In this document: positions 9,969 through 17,972 of the stretch, piece after piece | How positions within the stretch are numbered: the stretch's first letter is position 1 | Layout: each line of letters opens with the position of its first letter | Origin: JADLGL01 sp963732865 | Lineage (GTDB): Bacteria; Pseudomonadota; Alphaproteobacteria; Rhizobiales; Kaistiaceae | Length of the DNA: 64,000 nt | Direction: 5' to 3' | Assembly: GCA_963732865.1 (NCBI GenBank) | Contig: CAVTBC010000003.1 | Span: forward strand, 124,001 to 188,000 | Notes under the pieces: generated by a model | What the model saw: only the letters and a program-made list of their open reading frames with translations | What the model was told of the DNA's origin: nothing | Database searches by the model: none | Translations under genes and position numbers: made by a program

Positions 9969-10966
9969 GCGCCCCGCTTCTCCCACTGCCGGCGCTGATT
10001 GCCGATATCGGCGGCACCAATGCGCGGTTCGCGCTGCTCGGCGAAGACGGCGTGCTTGGTGACGCCGTGACCTTCCCGCTTGCAGTCGGCTCGGATTTCA
10101 CGGCCGCCGTCGCCGAGCGCGTCTTGCCAAGCTTTGCCGCGAAACCTCGATCGGCGATGTTGGCGCTGGCCGGGATCGTCTCCGGCGAGCGCACCAAGAT
10201 CACCAATGGCGATTGGGTGATCGAGCCGAGGGCCTTGCAGGCCGTCGCTGGACTGGAGGAGGTCGTCCTCATCAACGACTTCGAAGCGCTCGCCCTAGCC
10301 CTGCCGGCGTTTCCGGATGAGGCGCTGGTCCGACTCGGCGGCGGTCCGTTGCTGCCCGATGCGCCCAAGCTGGTGATCGGCCCGGGCACCGGGCTCGGCA
10401 TTGCCGCGCTGCTCCCGGTGCAAGAGCGTTGGCTGCCGGTGGCGACCGAGGGCGGCCACATGGATTTCGGGCCGGTTACTCCGCGCGAATTCGCCATCTG
10501 GCCGCATGTGCCGCCCGATGACGGCGGCGTCAAAGTCGAGACGGTCCTTTCCGGTCCGGGCCTTGAAAACCTCTACCGCGCCATCGCAACGACGGACGGC
10601 ATTGGCGCCGACCGCGTCTCGGCTGCGGAGGTGGTCGAGCGAGCGGCGCATGGCGAACGCACCGCCGGCGAAGTCCTGGACATTTTCGCCGCTTGCCTCG
10701 GCCGGCTTGCCGGCGACATGGCGATCCTCCTCCTCGCACGCGGCGGCGTCTATGTCGGCGGCGGCATCCCACCGCGGATCGTCGACCGCTTCGCCAATGG
10801 CCGTTTCCGCCAGGCGTTCGTCGACAAACCGCCCTTCGGTAAGGTGATGGAAGAGATTGCCACGGTCCTGATTACCGACACCACGCCGGCGTTCCTCGGC
10901 TGCGCCGAGCTCATCCGCAATCCCGATCGCTACATCGTCGATCTCAGCCGGCGCCACTGGCGCTAG
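9965..10966 (+). CDS. glk: Glucokinase
   Basis: ATP-dependent glucose phosphorylation in the cytoplasm (Glk family, Pfam Glucokinase, not the ROK type). The phosphate-binding motif is near the N terminus (LIADIGGTNARFALL, residues 11-25). The hexose-binding segment LINDFEALALALP follows at about residue 100, then the glycine-rich VIGPGTGLG (about 138) and EGGHMDFGP (about 162). The C-terminal motif VYVGGGIPPRI (about 261) completes the fold. At 333 aa the length is normal. It overlaps the AsmA gene by 4 bases upstream and converges on the FGGY kinase with a 4-base overlap of the 3' ends. Confidence 0.95.
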   Translation: MSAPLLPLPALIADIGGTNARFALLGEDGVLGDAVTFPLAVGSDFTAAVAERVLPSFAAKPRSAMLALAGIVSGERTKITNGDWVIEPRALQAVAGLEEVVLINDFEALALALPAFPDEALVRLGGGPLLPDAPKLVIGPGTGLGIAALLPVQERWLPVATEGGHMDFGPVTPREFAIWPHVPPDDGGVKVETVLSGPGLENLYRAIATTDGIGADRVSAAEVVERAAHGERTAGEVLDIFAACLGRLAGDMAILLLARGGVYVGGGIPPRIVDRFANGRFRQAFVDKPPFGKVMEEIATVLITDTTPAFLGCAELIRNPDRYIVDLSRRHWR

Positions 10967-12477
10967 CCGGCAGACGCGCGTTCCGATTCCAGCGTTAGCC
11001 GGATGGCGCGGTGCCAGGCGCCTATCCGCTCGGCGCGATGCGCGCGCGACATCTTCGGCTCGAAACGTCGCGCGATTGCCAAGCCGGTGGCAAAACTGTC
11101 GGCATTCGGCCAGACATGCGCCGAAGCGCCCGCCAGCCAGGCGACACCCAGCGCCACGGTCTCCTGAACCACGGGGCGCTCGACCGGGCGATCAAGGATG
11201 TCGGCGAGAAATTGCATGGCCCAGTCGGACCCGGCGAGACCGCCGGACACGCGCGCCGGCGGCGGCTTGTCGGTCTCGCCAAGGCCCTCGCTGATCGCGG
11301 CGACGAGGTCCTGGGCGGTCAGCACCGCGGTCTCCAGCGAAGCGCGGACAATATCGGCGGCGCTCATGCTCGCCTCCAGACCATGCATCACGCCGGTGGT
11401 GCTCGCGCCATGCCATGGCGATTGCGCCGTCAAATGCGCCGGCACGATGAAGAGCAGCGCGTCCGGGTCGGCGGATTGCGCCAGGCGGTCGGTTGCCTCC
11501 CAGCCTTCGGCGAGGCCGAAGGCGGCATGGGCCCAGCGAAATGCGTCGCCGGCCGCCCGGTTTCCCGCCTGCAGCGCATAGGCAAGCTTGCCGCCCATGC
11601 GCGCCGCCGGGATGATCTGTCCCTTCGATTCCATCTCCTTGCCGGTGCGGCGAATGCTGATCATGGCCGTGCAGCCGGCCCCGAAATTGAGGCTAAGCGC
11701 GCCTCTAGCCAGACCGCCCTGCCCCATCAGCGCCGCCTGCTCGGCGCCGACCATGCCATGCACCCCGATCGGCCCGGAGCCGCCGAAATGCGCCGCATCG
11801 ACCGCCCCGAAATAGGTGGCGTTGTCGAACACTTCGGGCAGCACGGAGGCCGGAATGCTGAAGATATCGAGCAGCGTTTCGTCCCAACGCTGGTGCTCGC
11901 GGTTGAACAGCAGCGATGCGGCGGCACTGGTGGCGTCGGTGGCGTGGACCCGGCCTTCGGTCAAGCGCCACAGCAGAAACGAGCCGACATCGCCGAAGGC
12001 GAGGCGGCCCTCGTCGGCCAGCGTCCGCGCCGACACGACATTGTCGAGCATCCAGGCGAGCTTGGTTCCGGCCCGACTCGCCTCCAGACGCAGCCCGGTT
12101 CGCGCCCGGATCGTCGGCTCAACACCGGCGGAACGGAGGGACTGGCAGCGCTTCTCGGTTCGGAAGTCGGACGCCGCGATTGCGTTGTGCACCGCCTTGC
12201 CGGTGCTCCGGTCCCAGGCCAGCGTCGTGTCGGTGTCAGCGGCGATACCGATGGCGGAGATGTTGCCTGGCTCGACGCGCGCGCGAACAAGCACCGCGCG
12301 GCAGGTCGCGATCGTTGTTGCCCAGATCTCTTCGGCATCGAGTTCGATCGTGCCATGGCGCGGCGACAGCGGCGTCAGATCCTCGCGCGCTGACGCCAGG
12401 ACACGGCCGTCAATGCTGAAGAGTACAGCCCGGCATCGAAGACCGCTTTGATCGATGGCCAGAACCGGCCCAGCCAT
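10963..12477 (-). CDS. FGGY-family kinase homologue, GlpK-like with altered active site
   Basis: A 504-residue protein that aligns along its whole length with glycerol kinase: ATP/phosphate region near the N terminus, TGKAVHNAI, SGTK-equivalent RAGTKLAWMLDN, RVHATDATSA, and the C-terminal VSGGLAGSDWAMQFLADIL. The residues that define GlpK are replaced. NQRET is ADTDT (Arg and Glu contacts lost), the Trp of IVWQ is Ala, the Tyr before SGTK is Ser, and the catalytic-base Asp of GDQQAALFG is Ala in GAEQAALMG. It is therefore unlikely to phosphorylate glycerol and may not be a kinase at all. It is a single minus-strand gene. Family membership is firm; function is unknown. Confidence 0.8.
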   Translation of the reverse strand: MAGPVLAIDQSGLRCRAVLFSIDGRVLASAREDLTPLSPRHGTIELDAEEIWATTIATCRAVLVRARVEPGNISAIGIAADTDTTLAWDRSTGKAVHNAIAASDFRTEKRCQSLRSAGVEPTIRARTGLRLEASRAGTKLAWMLDNVVSARTLADEGRLAFGDVGSFLLWRLTEGRVHATDATSAAASLLFNREHQRWDETLLDIFSIPASVLPEVFDNATYFGAVDAAHFGGSGPIGVHGMVGAEQAALMGQGGLARGALSLNFGAGCTAMISIRRTGKEMESKGQIIPAARMGGKLAYALQAGNRAAGDAFRWAHAAFGLAEGWEATDRLAQSADPDALLFIVPAHLTAQSPWHGASTTGVMHGLEASMSAADIVRASLETAVLTAQDLVAAISEGLGETDKPPPARVSGGLAGSDWAMQFLADILDRPVERPVVQETVALGVAWLAGASAHVWPNADSFATGLAIARRFEPKMSRAHRAERIGAWHRAIRLTLESERASAG

Positions 12478-12504
12478 TTGCCCCGCCCCCCAGCGAGGCG
12501 ACGA

Positions 12505-12990
12505 TTACTCGGCGTCGTCGCTCGCCTCGGCCTGAAGCTGTCCGTAGAGCTGCTCGCCGACGGAATTGAGCAGGCTCAATTGCGATTCGAGGAAGTTGAT
12601 GTGACCCTCCTCGTCCTTCAGCAAATCCTCGAACAACGCCATCGAGACGTAGTCGCCCTCGGCGTGGCAGATGTCGCGGGATTCGCGGTAATATTTCTGC
12701 GCCTCAACTTCGCCGGCGAGGTCCGCTTCGAGAACCTCTCGCAGGTTCTGCCCGATGCGGAGGGCGCCGATCTGCTGCATGTTCGGCATGCCCTCGAGGA
12801 AGATGATGCGGTCGACCAGACGGTCGGCGTGATGCATCTCCTCAATGGATTCGGCCCGCTCCTTCTTGGCAAGCTTGCCGTAGCCCCAATCCTGAGTGAG
12901 CCGGTAGTGCAGCCAATATTGGTTGACCGCTCCCAGCTCGAGTTTCAGAGCCCCGTTCAGCCTCTCGATGACCCTCGCTTCGCCCTTCAC
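12505..12990 (-). CDS. bfr: Bacterioferritin
   Basis: Haem-binding iron-storage ferritin of the cytoplasm, 161 aa, a 24-mer subunit by family. All di-iron ferroxidase ligands are at the canonical numbers: Glu18, Glu51, His54, Glu94, Glu127 and His130. The haem axial Met52 is present (EEMHH). The start is a GTG at 12990 preceded by AGGAGG on the minus strand at about 12996-13001. It lies 61 bases downstream of bfd, so the two form a storage-and-release unit: Bfr stores iron and Bfd donates electrons to mobilise it. An Irr-box-like sequence lies between them. Confidence 0.97.
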   Translation of the reverse strand: MKGEARVIERLNGALKLELGAVNQYWLHYRLTQDWGYGKLAKKERAESIEEMHHADRLVDRIIFLEGMPNMQQIGALRIGQNLREVLEADLAGEVEAQKYYRESRDICHAEGDYVSMALFEDLLKDEEGHINFLESQLSLLNSVGEQLYGQLQAEASDDAE

Positions 12991-13002
12991 GCCGACCTCC
13001 TA

Positions 13003-13019
13003 GTTTAGAATGGCTTTAA
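13003..13019 (-). promoter_or_regulatory. Possible Irr box (iron control element) before bfr
   Basis: A perfect half-site TTTAGAA (13003-13009) is followed after four bases by TTTAAGA, an imperfect partner of TTCTAAA. Irr boxes in Hyphomicrobiales resemble TTTAGAA-N3-TTCTAAA, and bfr is a known Irr target in that group. The site overlaps the leader of bfr. The second half is poor, so this is only a candidate. Confidence 0.3.
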
Positions 13020-13051
13020 GATGAGGATATAGCCCCCCGCCTTTTGCGGCG

Positions 13052-13327
13052 TCAAACCATGTCCCATTCGATCGGTTCCTGATCACTAGAGGCGTCTTCC
13101 TGATCATTGGCAATGCTGGCGAGCGGTTCGGGGCAGGTGAGCGGAAACCCCCATTCCTGTAGCGATTTTCGTACCAGTTCGATGCAGGAACCGCATTGCG
13201 GCCGTGCGCCAACGGCGTGAAAGACCCGGCCCGGCGTCACCGGCCGCGACGGGTCGGCGTCCTGCAACGCCTGTGCGGCGGCCCGGAGACTGGTGCTAGT
13301 CAGGACGTTGCACGAGCAAAGGATCAT
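13052..13327 (-). CDS. bfd: Bacterioferritin-associated ferredoxin
   Basis: Small [2Fe-2S] protein, 91 aa, that docks on bacterioferritin and passes electrons to its haem so stored iron can leave. The four cluster cysteines are visible as CSC near the N terminus (residues 4 and 6) and CGSC at about residues 45-48, with the BFD helix-turn text between them. The tail after residue 65 is acidic and longer than in E. coli Bfd. It is immediately upstream of bfr on the same strand, the standard gene order. Confidence 0.93.
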   Translation of the reverse strand: MILCSCNVLTSTSLRAAAQALQDADPSRPVTPGRVFHAVGARPQCGSCIELVRKSLQEWGFPLTCPEPLASIANDQEDASSDQEPIEWDMV

Positions 13328-13401
13328 CGACGAACCGGAACAGGGATGCGCCCGCGTGATCGGGCGCCAGCGCCGGCGAAGCGGAACTCACCGGCGGCAG
13401 A

Positions 13402-14073
13402 TCAATACAGCACCAGTAATATGATGATCAGGACGACCAGTGCCAACAGGCCCCAGACATAGGGACCGCCCAGCACTTCCCTGCCAGCGGCGACTTCAAG
13501 CCGTTCCTCCAAATCCTCCGCCACCTCGGCAAGCGTCTCGGCCTTGTCTTCGACGACATCCTCGCTCGGCTCGTCGCCAAGTTGAACGCCGGCCATGGAG
13601 TGATCGAGCTCGTCGACCCAGGCCGAGGCCGGTTTGGCCGCAAGTTCGGTGGCTAGCCGCGTGAAGAAGGTGTCAGCCATCTCCCGTGCCTGCGCTTCTA
13701 CGAGGGAGTCCACGATATCGGCGAGCTTGCCGCCGACCTCGGCGCCGCCGACGTAATTGACAACCGTTTCGCCCGCCGCCTCGACCAGCTCGACGCTGAT
13801 TTCGCCACGGGCGGTTCCGGACGGCCGCCCGCGTCCTTCGCCTGCCAGCGTCCAGCGCATCGGCGGGGTGCCGTCGCTCATGCTTATCGTGCCGGTGAAG
13901 CGGGATTTGAAGGGCCCGAAATCGACCGCAACCACGGCCTTCATCTCCTTGGCGGACAGTTTTTCCGTGGACTCGCATCCAGGAAGACAGGTCGCGATGA
14001 CGTCCGGGTCGTTCAGCGCCGCCCAAACGGCAGCGCGGTTCGCCCGCAAAGTGTATTGGCCTTTCAGTTCCAT
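13402..14073 (-). CDS. CoxG-type SRPBCC protein with C-terminal membrane anchor
   Basis: A 223-residue CoxG family protein (SRPBCC fold). The start MELKGQYTLRANRAAVWAAL is the usual first strand and helix, followed by IATCLPGCE and then the segment with FTGTISMSDG. After the roughly 150-residue domain comes an acidic linker and a terminal hydrophobic helix (WGLLALVVLIIILLVLY), which would anchor it in the inner membrane. CoxG acts with molybdenum hydroxylases in carboxydotrophs, where it recruits CO dehydrogenase to the membrane, but no cox genes are nearby. I choose the ATG at 14073 because longer in-frame starts would run into the divergent methyltransferase gene. Confidence 0.85.
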   Translation of the reverse strand: MELKGQYTLRANRAAVWAALNDPDVIATCLPGCESTEKLSAKEMKAVVAVDFGPFKSRFTGTISMSDGTPPMRWTLAGEGRGRPSGTARGEISVELVEAAGETVVNYVGGAEVGGKLADIVDSLVEAQAREMADTFFTRLATELAAKPASAWVDELDHSMAGVQLGDEPSEDVVEDKAETLAEVAEDLEERLEVAAGREVLGGPYVWGLLALVVLIIILLVLY

Positions 14074-14176
14074 GGATCCCCGCTTTCCGGCCCGATAGGT
14101 GGTTTGCCCTATTCGGATCGCCGCCGCATCGCTATCACCCCACTCATGAAGCGATCGGAGGCATGTGGAGCCTAGC

Positions 14177-15100
14177 ATGGCCGAGGTTGGAGGCAATCGA
14201 AAGGCGCGACCCAGCGCCCGCTTTCCGTCGCTGCTGGAGACAGCCGGCTTCGCTGACTATGCGCTGATCGATTCCGGTGACGGGCTCAAGCTGGAGCGCT
14301 ATGGCCGTTACCGGATCGTCCGGCCCGAACCGCAGGCGATGTGGCGGCGCAAGGCCCCGATCGGCGACTGGGAAGAAGCGGACGCTGTCTTCACCGGGGG
14401 CAAGGACGAGGATTCCGACGGGCGTTGGCGATTTCCCAGGCCGATCGCCGAGGAATGGCCGATGCGGTTTGGCGACGTCAGCTATATTGGCCGCTTCACC
14501 GCCTTCCGCCACGTTGGCGTGTTTCCCGAACAGGCAGCGCATTGGACCTGGATCGAGGACCGGCTGAAGGCGGCCGATCGGCCGACCAAAGTGCTCAACC
14601 TCTTCGGCTATACCGGGATTGCTTCGCTGCTGGCGGCCAAGGCCGGGGCTACCGTCACCCATCTCGACGCATCGAAAAAGGCGATCGCCTGGGCGCGTGA
14701 AAACCAGGCGGCGTCGAAGCTCGACGACCTGCCGATCCGCTGGATCTGCGACGACGCGATGAAGTTCGTGCGGCGCGAGGAGCGGCGCGGCAACCGCTAT
14801 GACGGCATCATCCTCGACCCGCCGAAATTCGGCCGCGGCCCCAATGGCGAGGTGTGGGACATCTTCCTCGATCTCGCCGAGACGATGCGCATTTGCCGGA
14901 CGCTCCTCAGCGACGAGGCCTCCTTCCTGGTGCTGACGGCCTATTCCATCCGCGCCTCTTTCGTATCGATCCATGAGATCGCGGCGCAGGAACTCGCCGG
15001 CCTGCCGGGCACGCTGGAATCGGGCGAGCTGCTATTGCGCGAAGAGAGCGCCGGGCGGCTCTTATCGACATCCCTCTACAGCCGCTGGAGCGCCGAATGA
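14177..15100 (+). CDS. Class I SAM-dependent methyltransferase (RlmI/RlmL-like fold)
   Basis: SAM-dependent methyltransferase of the Methyltrans_SAM group, related to 23S rRNA cytosine methyltransferases. The SAM site is VLNLFGYTGIASLLAAKAGA (about 145-164), followed by the acidic ribose contact HLDASKKAI. The catalytic-loop motif is ILDPPKFGRG (about 216-225). The ATG at 14177 is preferred over a GTG at 14165 because TGGAG lies seven bases upstream. It overlaps the next gene by four bases (ATGA), and that gene is also an RNA methyltransferase, which supports an RNA-modification role. The exact target nucleotide is unknown. Confidence 0.88.
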   Translation: MAEVGGNRKARPSARFPSLLETAGFADYALIDSGDGLKLERYGRYRIVRPEPQAMWRRKAPIGDWEEADAVFTGGKDEDSDGRWRFPRPIAEEWPMRFGDVSYIGRFTAFRHVGVFPEQAAHWTWIEDRLKAADRPTKVLNLFGYTGIASLLAAKAGATVTHLDASKKAIAWARENQAASKLDDLPIRWICDDAMKFVRREERRGNRYDGIILDPPKFGRGPNGEVWDIFLDLAETMRICRTLLSDEASFLVLTAYSIRASFVSIHEIAAQELAGLPGTLESGELLLREESAGRLLSTSLYSRWSAE

Positions 15101-15933
15101 ATTCTTCGCATGCCGACACGCGGCGGCCCGGCCAGGTCCTGACGATCGCCAGCCACGCCAATCCGCGGATCAAGGCGATCCGGGCGCTGGCGCAGCCAAA
15201 GTTTCGCAAGGAGACCGGCCAGTTCATCGTCGAGGGGCTGAAGCTCGTCACCGACGCGCTGGAGGAAGGCTGGACGGTCCGCGCGGTGATCCACCAGACC
15301 AGCGCCATCGACCAGCCCGCCATCGCCAACGCGGCCGCAACGGCGCGGGCGCGCGGAGCCGACATTCTTGCCGTCACAGGCGACATCCTCGCCAAGATCG
15401 CGCGCCGGGATAATCCGCAGACAGTCCTCGGCATCGTCGACCAACGCCTTGCCTCTGCGGATGAAATCGCCAAGTCAGGGCCGGTTCTGGTGGCGCTGGA
15501 ACGGATCAAGGACCCCGGCAATCTCGGCACCATCATCCGCACGGCCGATGCCGTCGGCGCGGGTGGCGTCATCCTCGTTGGACCGTCGGTGGATCCGTTC
15601 TCGACCGAAGCGGTGCGGGCGACGATGGGCTCGATCTTCCATGTGCCGCTGGCGCGGATGACGGAAGAGCAGTTCCTGACGCTGCGCGCCGGCTGGAGCG
15701 GCTCGGTGGTCGGCACGCATCTGTCGGGCAGCGCCGATTTCCGCACGGTGCCCTATCGCGAGCCGGTGCTGCTTCTGATGGGCAACGAGCAGACCGGCCT
15801 CTCCGACCAGCTCGCCGGCGCCTGCGACGACCTCGTGCGCATCCCCATGGCGGGCCGCGCCAATTCGCTGAACCTTGCGGTGGCCACCGCAGTGATGCTC
15901 TACGAACTCCGCCGCAGCCAGCTCAGCCTCTAA
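15097..15933 (+). CDS. TrmH/SpoU-family RNA 2'-O-methyltransferase
   Basis: SPOUT-fold methyltransferase of 278 aa. The N-terminal substrate-binding domain (about 1-110) contains FIVEGLKLVTDAL. The catalytic domain shows the three SpoU motifs: motif 1 ALERIKDPGNLGTIIRTADA with the key Asn and Arg, motif 2 LLLMGNEQTGLS, and motif 3 RIPMAGRANSLNLAVATAV. It is translationally coupled to the preceding methyltransferase, and lspA follows 12 bases later. The target could be rRNA or tRNA; family similarity does not decide between RlmB-like and TrmH-like enzymes. Confidence 0.92.
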   Translation: MNSSHADTRRPGQVLTIASHANPRIKAIRALAQPKFRKETGQFIVEGLKLVTDALEEGWTVRAVIHQTSAIDQPAIANAAATARARGADILAVTGDILAKIARRDNPQTVLGIVDQRLASADEIAKSGPVLVALERIKDPGNLGTIIRTADAVGAGGVILVGPSVDPFSTEAVRATMGSIFHVPLARMTEEQFLTLRAGWSGSVVGTHLSGSADFRTVPYREPVLLLMGNEQTGLSDQLAGACDDLVRIPMAGRANSLNLAVATAVMLYELRRSQLSL

Positions 15934-15944
15934 CGGACCCTGCC

Positions 15945-16460
15945 GTGACCGACGCCTCAACCAATATCAACGGTGCGAAGCCGCCGGGGCCCGCCTCGAA
16001 GCTCGGCATCTGGATTCTCGCCGGTACGCTCATCATCGACCAGATCACCAAATGGCTGGCCGAGGCGACCCTCAATTCGACCAGCAGCGTCGATGTCCTG
16101 CCGATCCTGACGCTGCAGCTGACCCACAATCCGGGCATAGCGTTCAGCTTCTTCATCGGCTCGAACAGCGACCTCCTGCTCGGGGCCGTCATTCTGGTGG
16201 CCCTCGCCGTCCTGGTCCTGTGGATACGCGCCACGGAGGGCGGACGCCTCGCGACGATCGGCTTCGCCCTCATCGTCGGCGGCGCCATCGGCAATATCGT
16301 CGACCGCATCTTCCAGGGCGAGGTGGTCGATTTCCTGCGCCTGCATTTCGGCGACCGCGATCTGTTCGTCTTCAACCTCGCCGATTTCGCCCTGACGATC
16401 GGACCGATCATCCTGATCGTCGCCTTTCTCTGGGGGCCGAGACAGCCGGCGGGAAAGTAA
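15945..16460 (+). CDS. lspA: Lipoprotein signal peptidase (signal peptidase II)
   Basis: Inner-membrane aspartic protease that cuts prolipoproteins before the lipidated cysteine. At 171 aa, it has four membrane helices. All diagnostic motifs are present: THNPGIAFSF, GGAIGNIVDRI with one catalytic Asp, VVDFL, and FNLADFAL with the second catalytic Asp. The N terminus is extended by about 18 polar residues. The GTG start at 15945 is 12 bases after the TrmH stop, so it is probably in the same operon. Confidence 0.96.
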   Translation: MTDASTNINGAKPPGPASKLGIWILAGTLIIDQITKWLAEATLNSTSSVDVLPILTLQLTHNPGIAFSFFIGSNSDLLLGAVILVALAVLVLWIRATEGGRLATIGFALIVGGAIGNIVDRIFQGEVVDFLRLHFGDRDLFVFNLADFALTIGPIILIVAFLWGPRQPAGK

Positions 16461-16548
16461 CCGACCGCGATTTGCGGCGGCGGCGTTTCGGCTGCACTCT
16501 GAATCTCTTGCCGGGATTTGCGGCGAGATCGATTCAAGCCGCGAGACC

Positions 16549-17403
16549 ATGCCGGAACGCCTTGCCGTCACCCGTCGTCTGTTCGCCATCGGGGCAGCCA
16601 TGATGCTGGCGGCGACGCCGACCGCCTCATTGGCAGAGGCCGGCAATGCCGTGGTCATTCCCAATTTCTGGGATCCGCAGGTGGAGCGCACGCCACCGCC
16701 CGCGATCGCCGGCATCCGCTTCATCACCACCGACGATTATCCGCCCTTCGAATTCACCGACGCCGAGGGGCGTCTCGTCGGCTTCAATATCGACCTTGCC
16801 CGCGCCATCTGCGAAGAGCTCGCCATCCCCTGCACGATGCAGGTGCGGCCGTTCGAGGACCTCGTCGCGGCGCTGGCCGACAACCGGGCCGACGCCGCGA
16901 TCGCCGGCATCGGCATCTCGGCCGAGGCGCGGCAGAGCGTCACCTTCAGCGACGTCTATCTGCGGCTACCGGCCCGCTTCGCCGAACGCCGCAGCCTGCC
17001 CTTCGACATTTCGGTGGAAGGGCTGGCGGGCCGAAAGGTCGCCGTCGTGGAGGCTACGGCGCACGAAGCCTATCTCCGCGCCTTCTTCGCGGACGCCGAT
17101 ATCCGGATCTATGCCGACGCCGAATCCGCCCGCGCCGCGTTGCGGCAAGGAGACGTCGACGCCCTGTTCGGTGACGGCCTGCAGCTTTCGTTCTGGCTGG
17201 ACGGTATCGACGCGGCAGATTGCTGCGTCTTCGCCGGCGGTCCCTATCTGGAGCCGGCGTTTTTCGGCGAAGGTCTGGCGATCGCGGTGCGTCCCGGTGC
17301 AGGCGATGTGATCGACGCGATCAACACGGCGCTCCGCGATATCTATGCCAGCGGCATCTATGCCGGAATCTATCTCCGCTATTTTCCGCTCAGCTTCTAC
17401 TGA
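16549..17403 (+). CDS. Family 3 extracellular solute-binding protein (amino-acid ABC type)
   Basis: Periplasmic binding protein of 284 aa with a signal peptide ending near ASLAEA. The SBP_bac_3 signature is clear: FITTDDYPPFEFTDAEGRLV, then GFNIDLARAICEEL and RADAAIAGIGIS. The C-terminal lobe shows GEGLAIAVRPG. It is an orphan: no permease or ATPase lies beside it. It could serve a distant amino-acid transporter or act as a sensory or enzyme-like periplasmic protein. A Cys pair (DCCVF) in the second lobe is unusual. Substrate unknown. Confidence 0.85.
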   Translation: MPERLAVTRRLFAIGAAMMLAATPTASLAEAGNAVVIPNFWDPQVERTPPPAIAGIRFITTDDYPPFEFTDAEGRLVGFNIDLARAICEELAIPCTMQVRPFEDLVAALADNRADAAIAGIGISAEARQSVTFSDVYLRLPARFAERRSLPFDISVEGLAGRKVAVVEATAHEAYLRAFFADADIRIYADAESARAALRQGDVDALFGDGLQLSFWLDGIDAADCCVFAGGPYLEPAFFGEGLAIAVRPGAGDVIDAINTALRDIYASGIYAGIYLRYFPLSFY

Positions 17404-17406
17404 CGG

Positions 17407-17829
17407 TCAGGCGAGGCGGTAGCGGACCCTGGCGCTGCGCTCGACCGCGGCGGCGACCAGTTTATCGAGTTCCAGATGATCACGCAGGATCTGCAGGAAG
17501 CGGAGTTCCTCCTGCTCGACATGGAGATCGACCGCGGCGACCTCGACGGCCAGCGCATAGGCCGTTTCATAAAGCCGCGGCGGCAGCGCTTCGGCGACGA
17601 TGTCGAGGATGTCGTCGAGGCCATCCTCATCCTGCAGGCGGTGCCCGCATTCCTCCGCGACATAGACGAGCCGCTCCGGATCGAAGTCGGCAAAGATCGG
17701 CAATTGCCGGACAATGTCGCCGATCTTGAGCAGTTCCTTGTCGGTCATGGATCGATCCGAGGCGGAAACGGTGACCATCACATAGATGAGAGCCTCGTGA
17801 TGGCCGATGGGCCGCGACATCTGATTCAT
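17407..17829 (-). CDS. TerB-family protein
   Basis: A 140-residue all-helical protein of the TerB group. The pattern of acidic helices (SASDRSMTDKELLKIGDIV, LPPRLYETAYALAVEVAAVD, QEELRFLQILRDHLELD) matches the TerB domain, including the conserved Asp/Glu positions that bind metal in the family. Despite the name, single TerB proteins like this are not shown to give tellurite resistance. It converges on the binding-protein gene, three bases apart. ATG at 17829 or 17820 are both possible. Confidence 0.8.
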   Translation of the reverse strand: MNQMSRPIGHHEALIYVMVTVSASDRSMTDKELLKIGDIVRQLPIFADFDPERLVYVAEECGHRLQDEDGLDDILDIVAEALPPRLYETAYALAVEVAAVDLHVEQEELRFLQILRDHLELDKLVAAAVERSARVRYRLA

Positions 17830-17972
17830 CCTCTATTCCGTCCTCGCTGGTCGATACGCCGTGTAGTTAGGGAACCGACGCCCGTTGGGCAACCATCTTG
17901 CGGCGTTGACGCGCGGGCGAGCAATTCATAGGGTCCGCCGCACCCTAACGCCGACACATGCAGATGCGGAAA

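Noticed and set aside
11011..12393. 460-codon open frame on the plus strand
   Set aside because: Antisense to the FGGY-family gene, which aligns to GlpK along its whole length.
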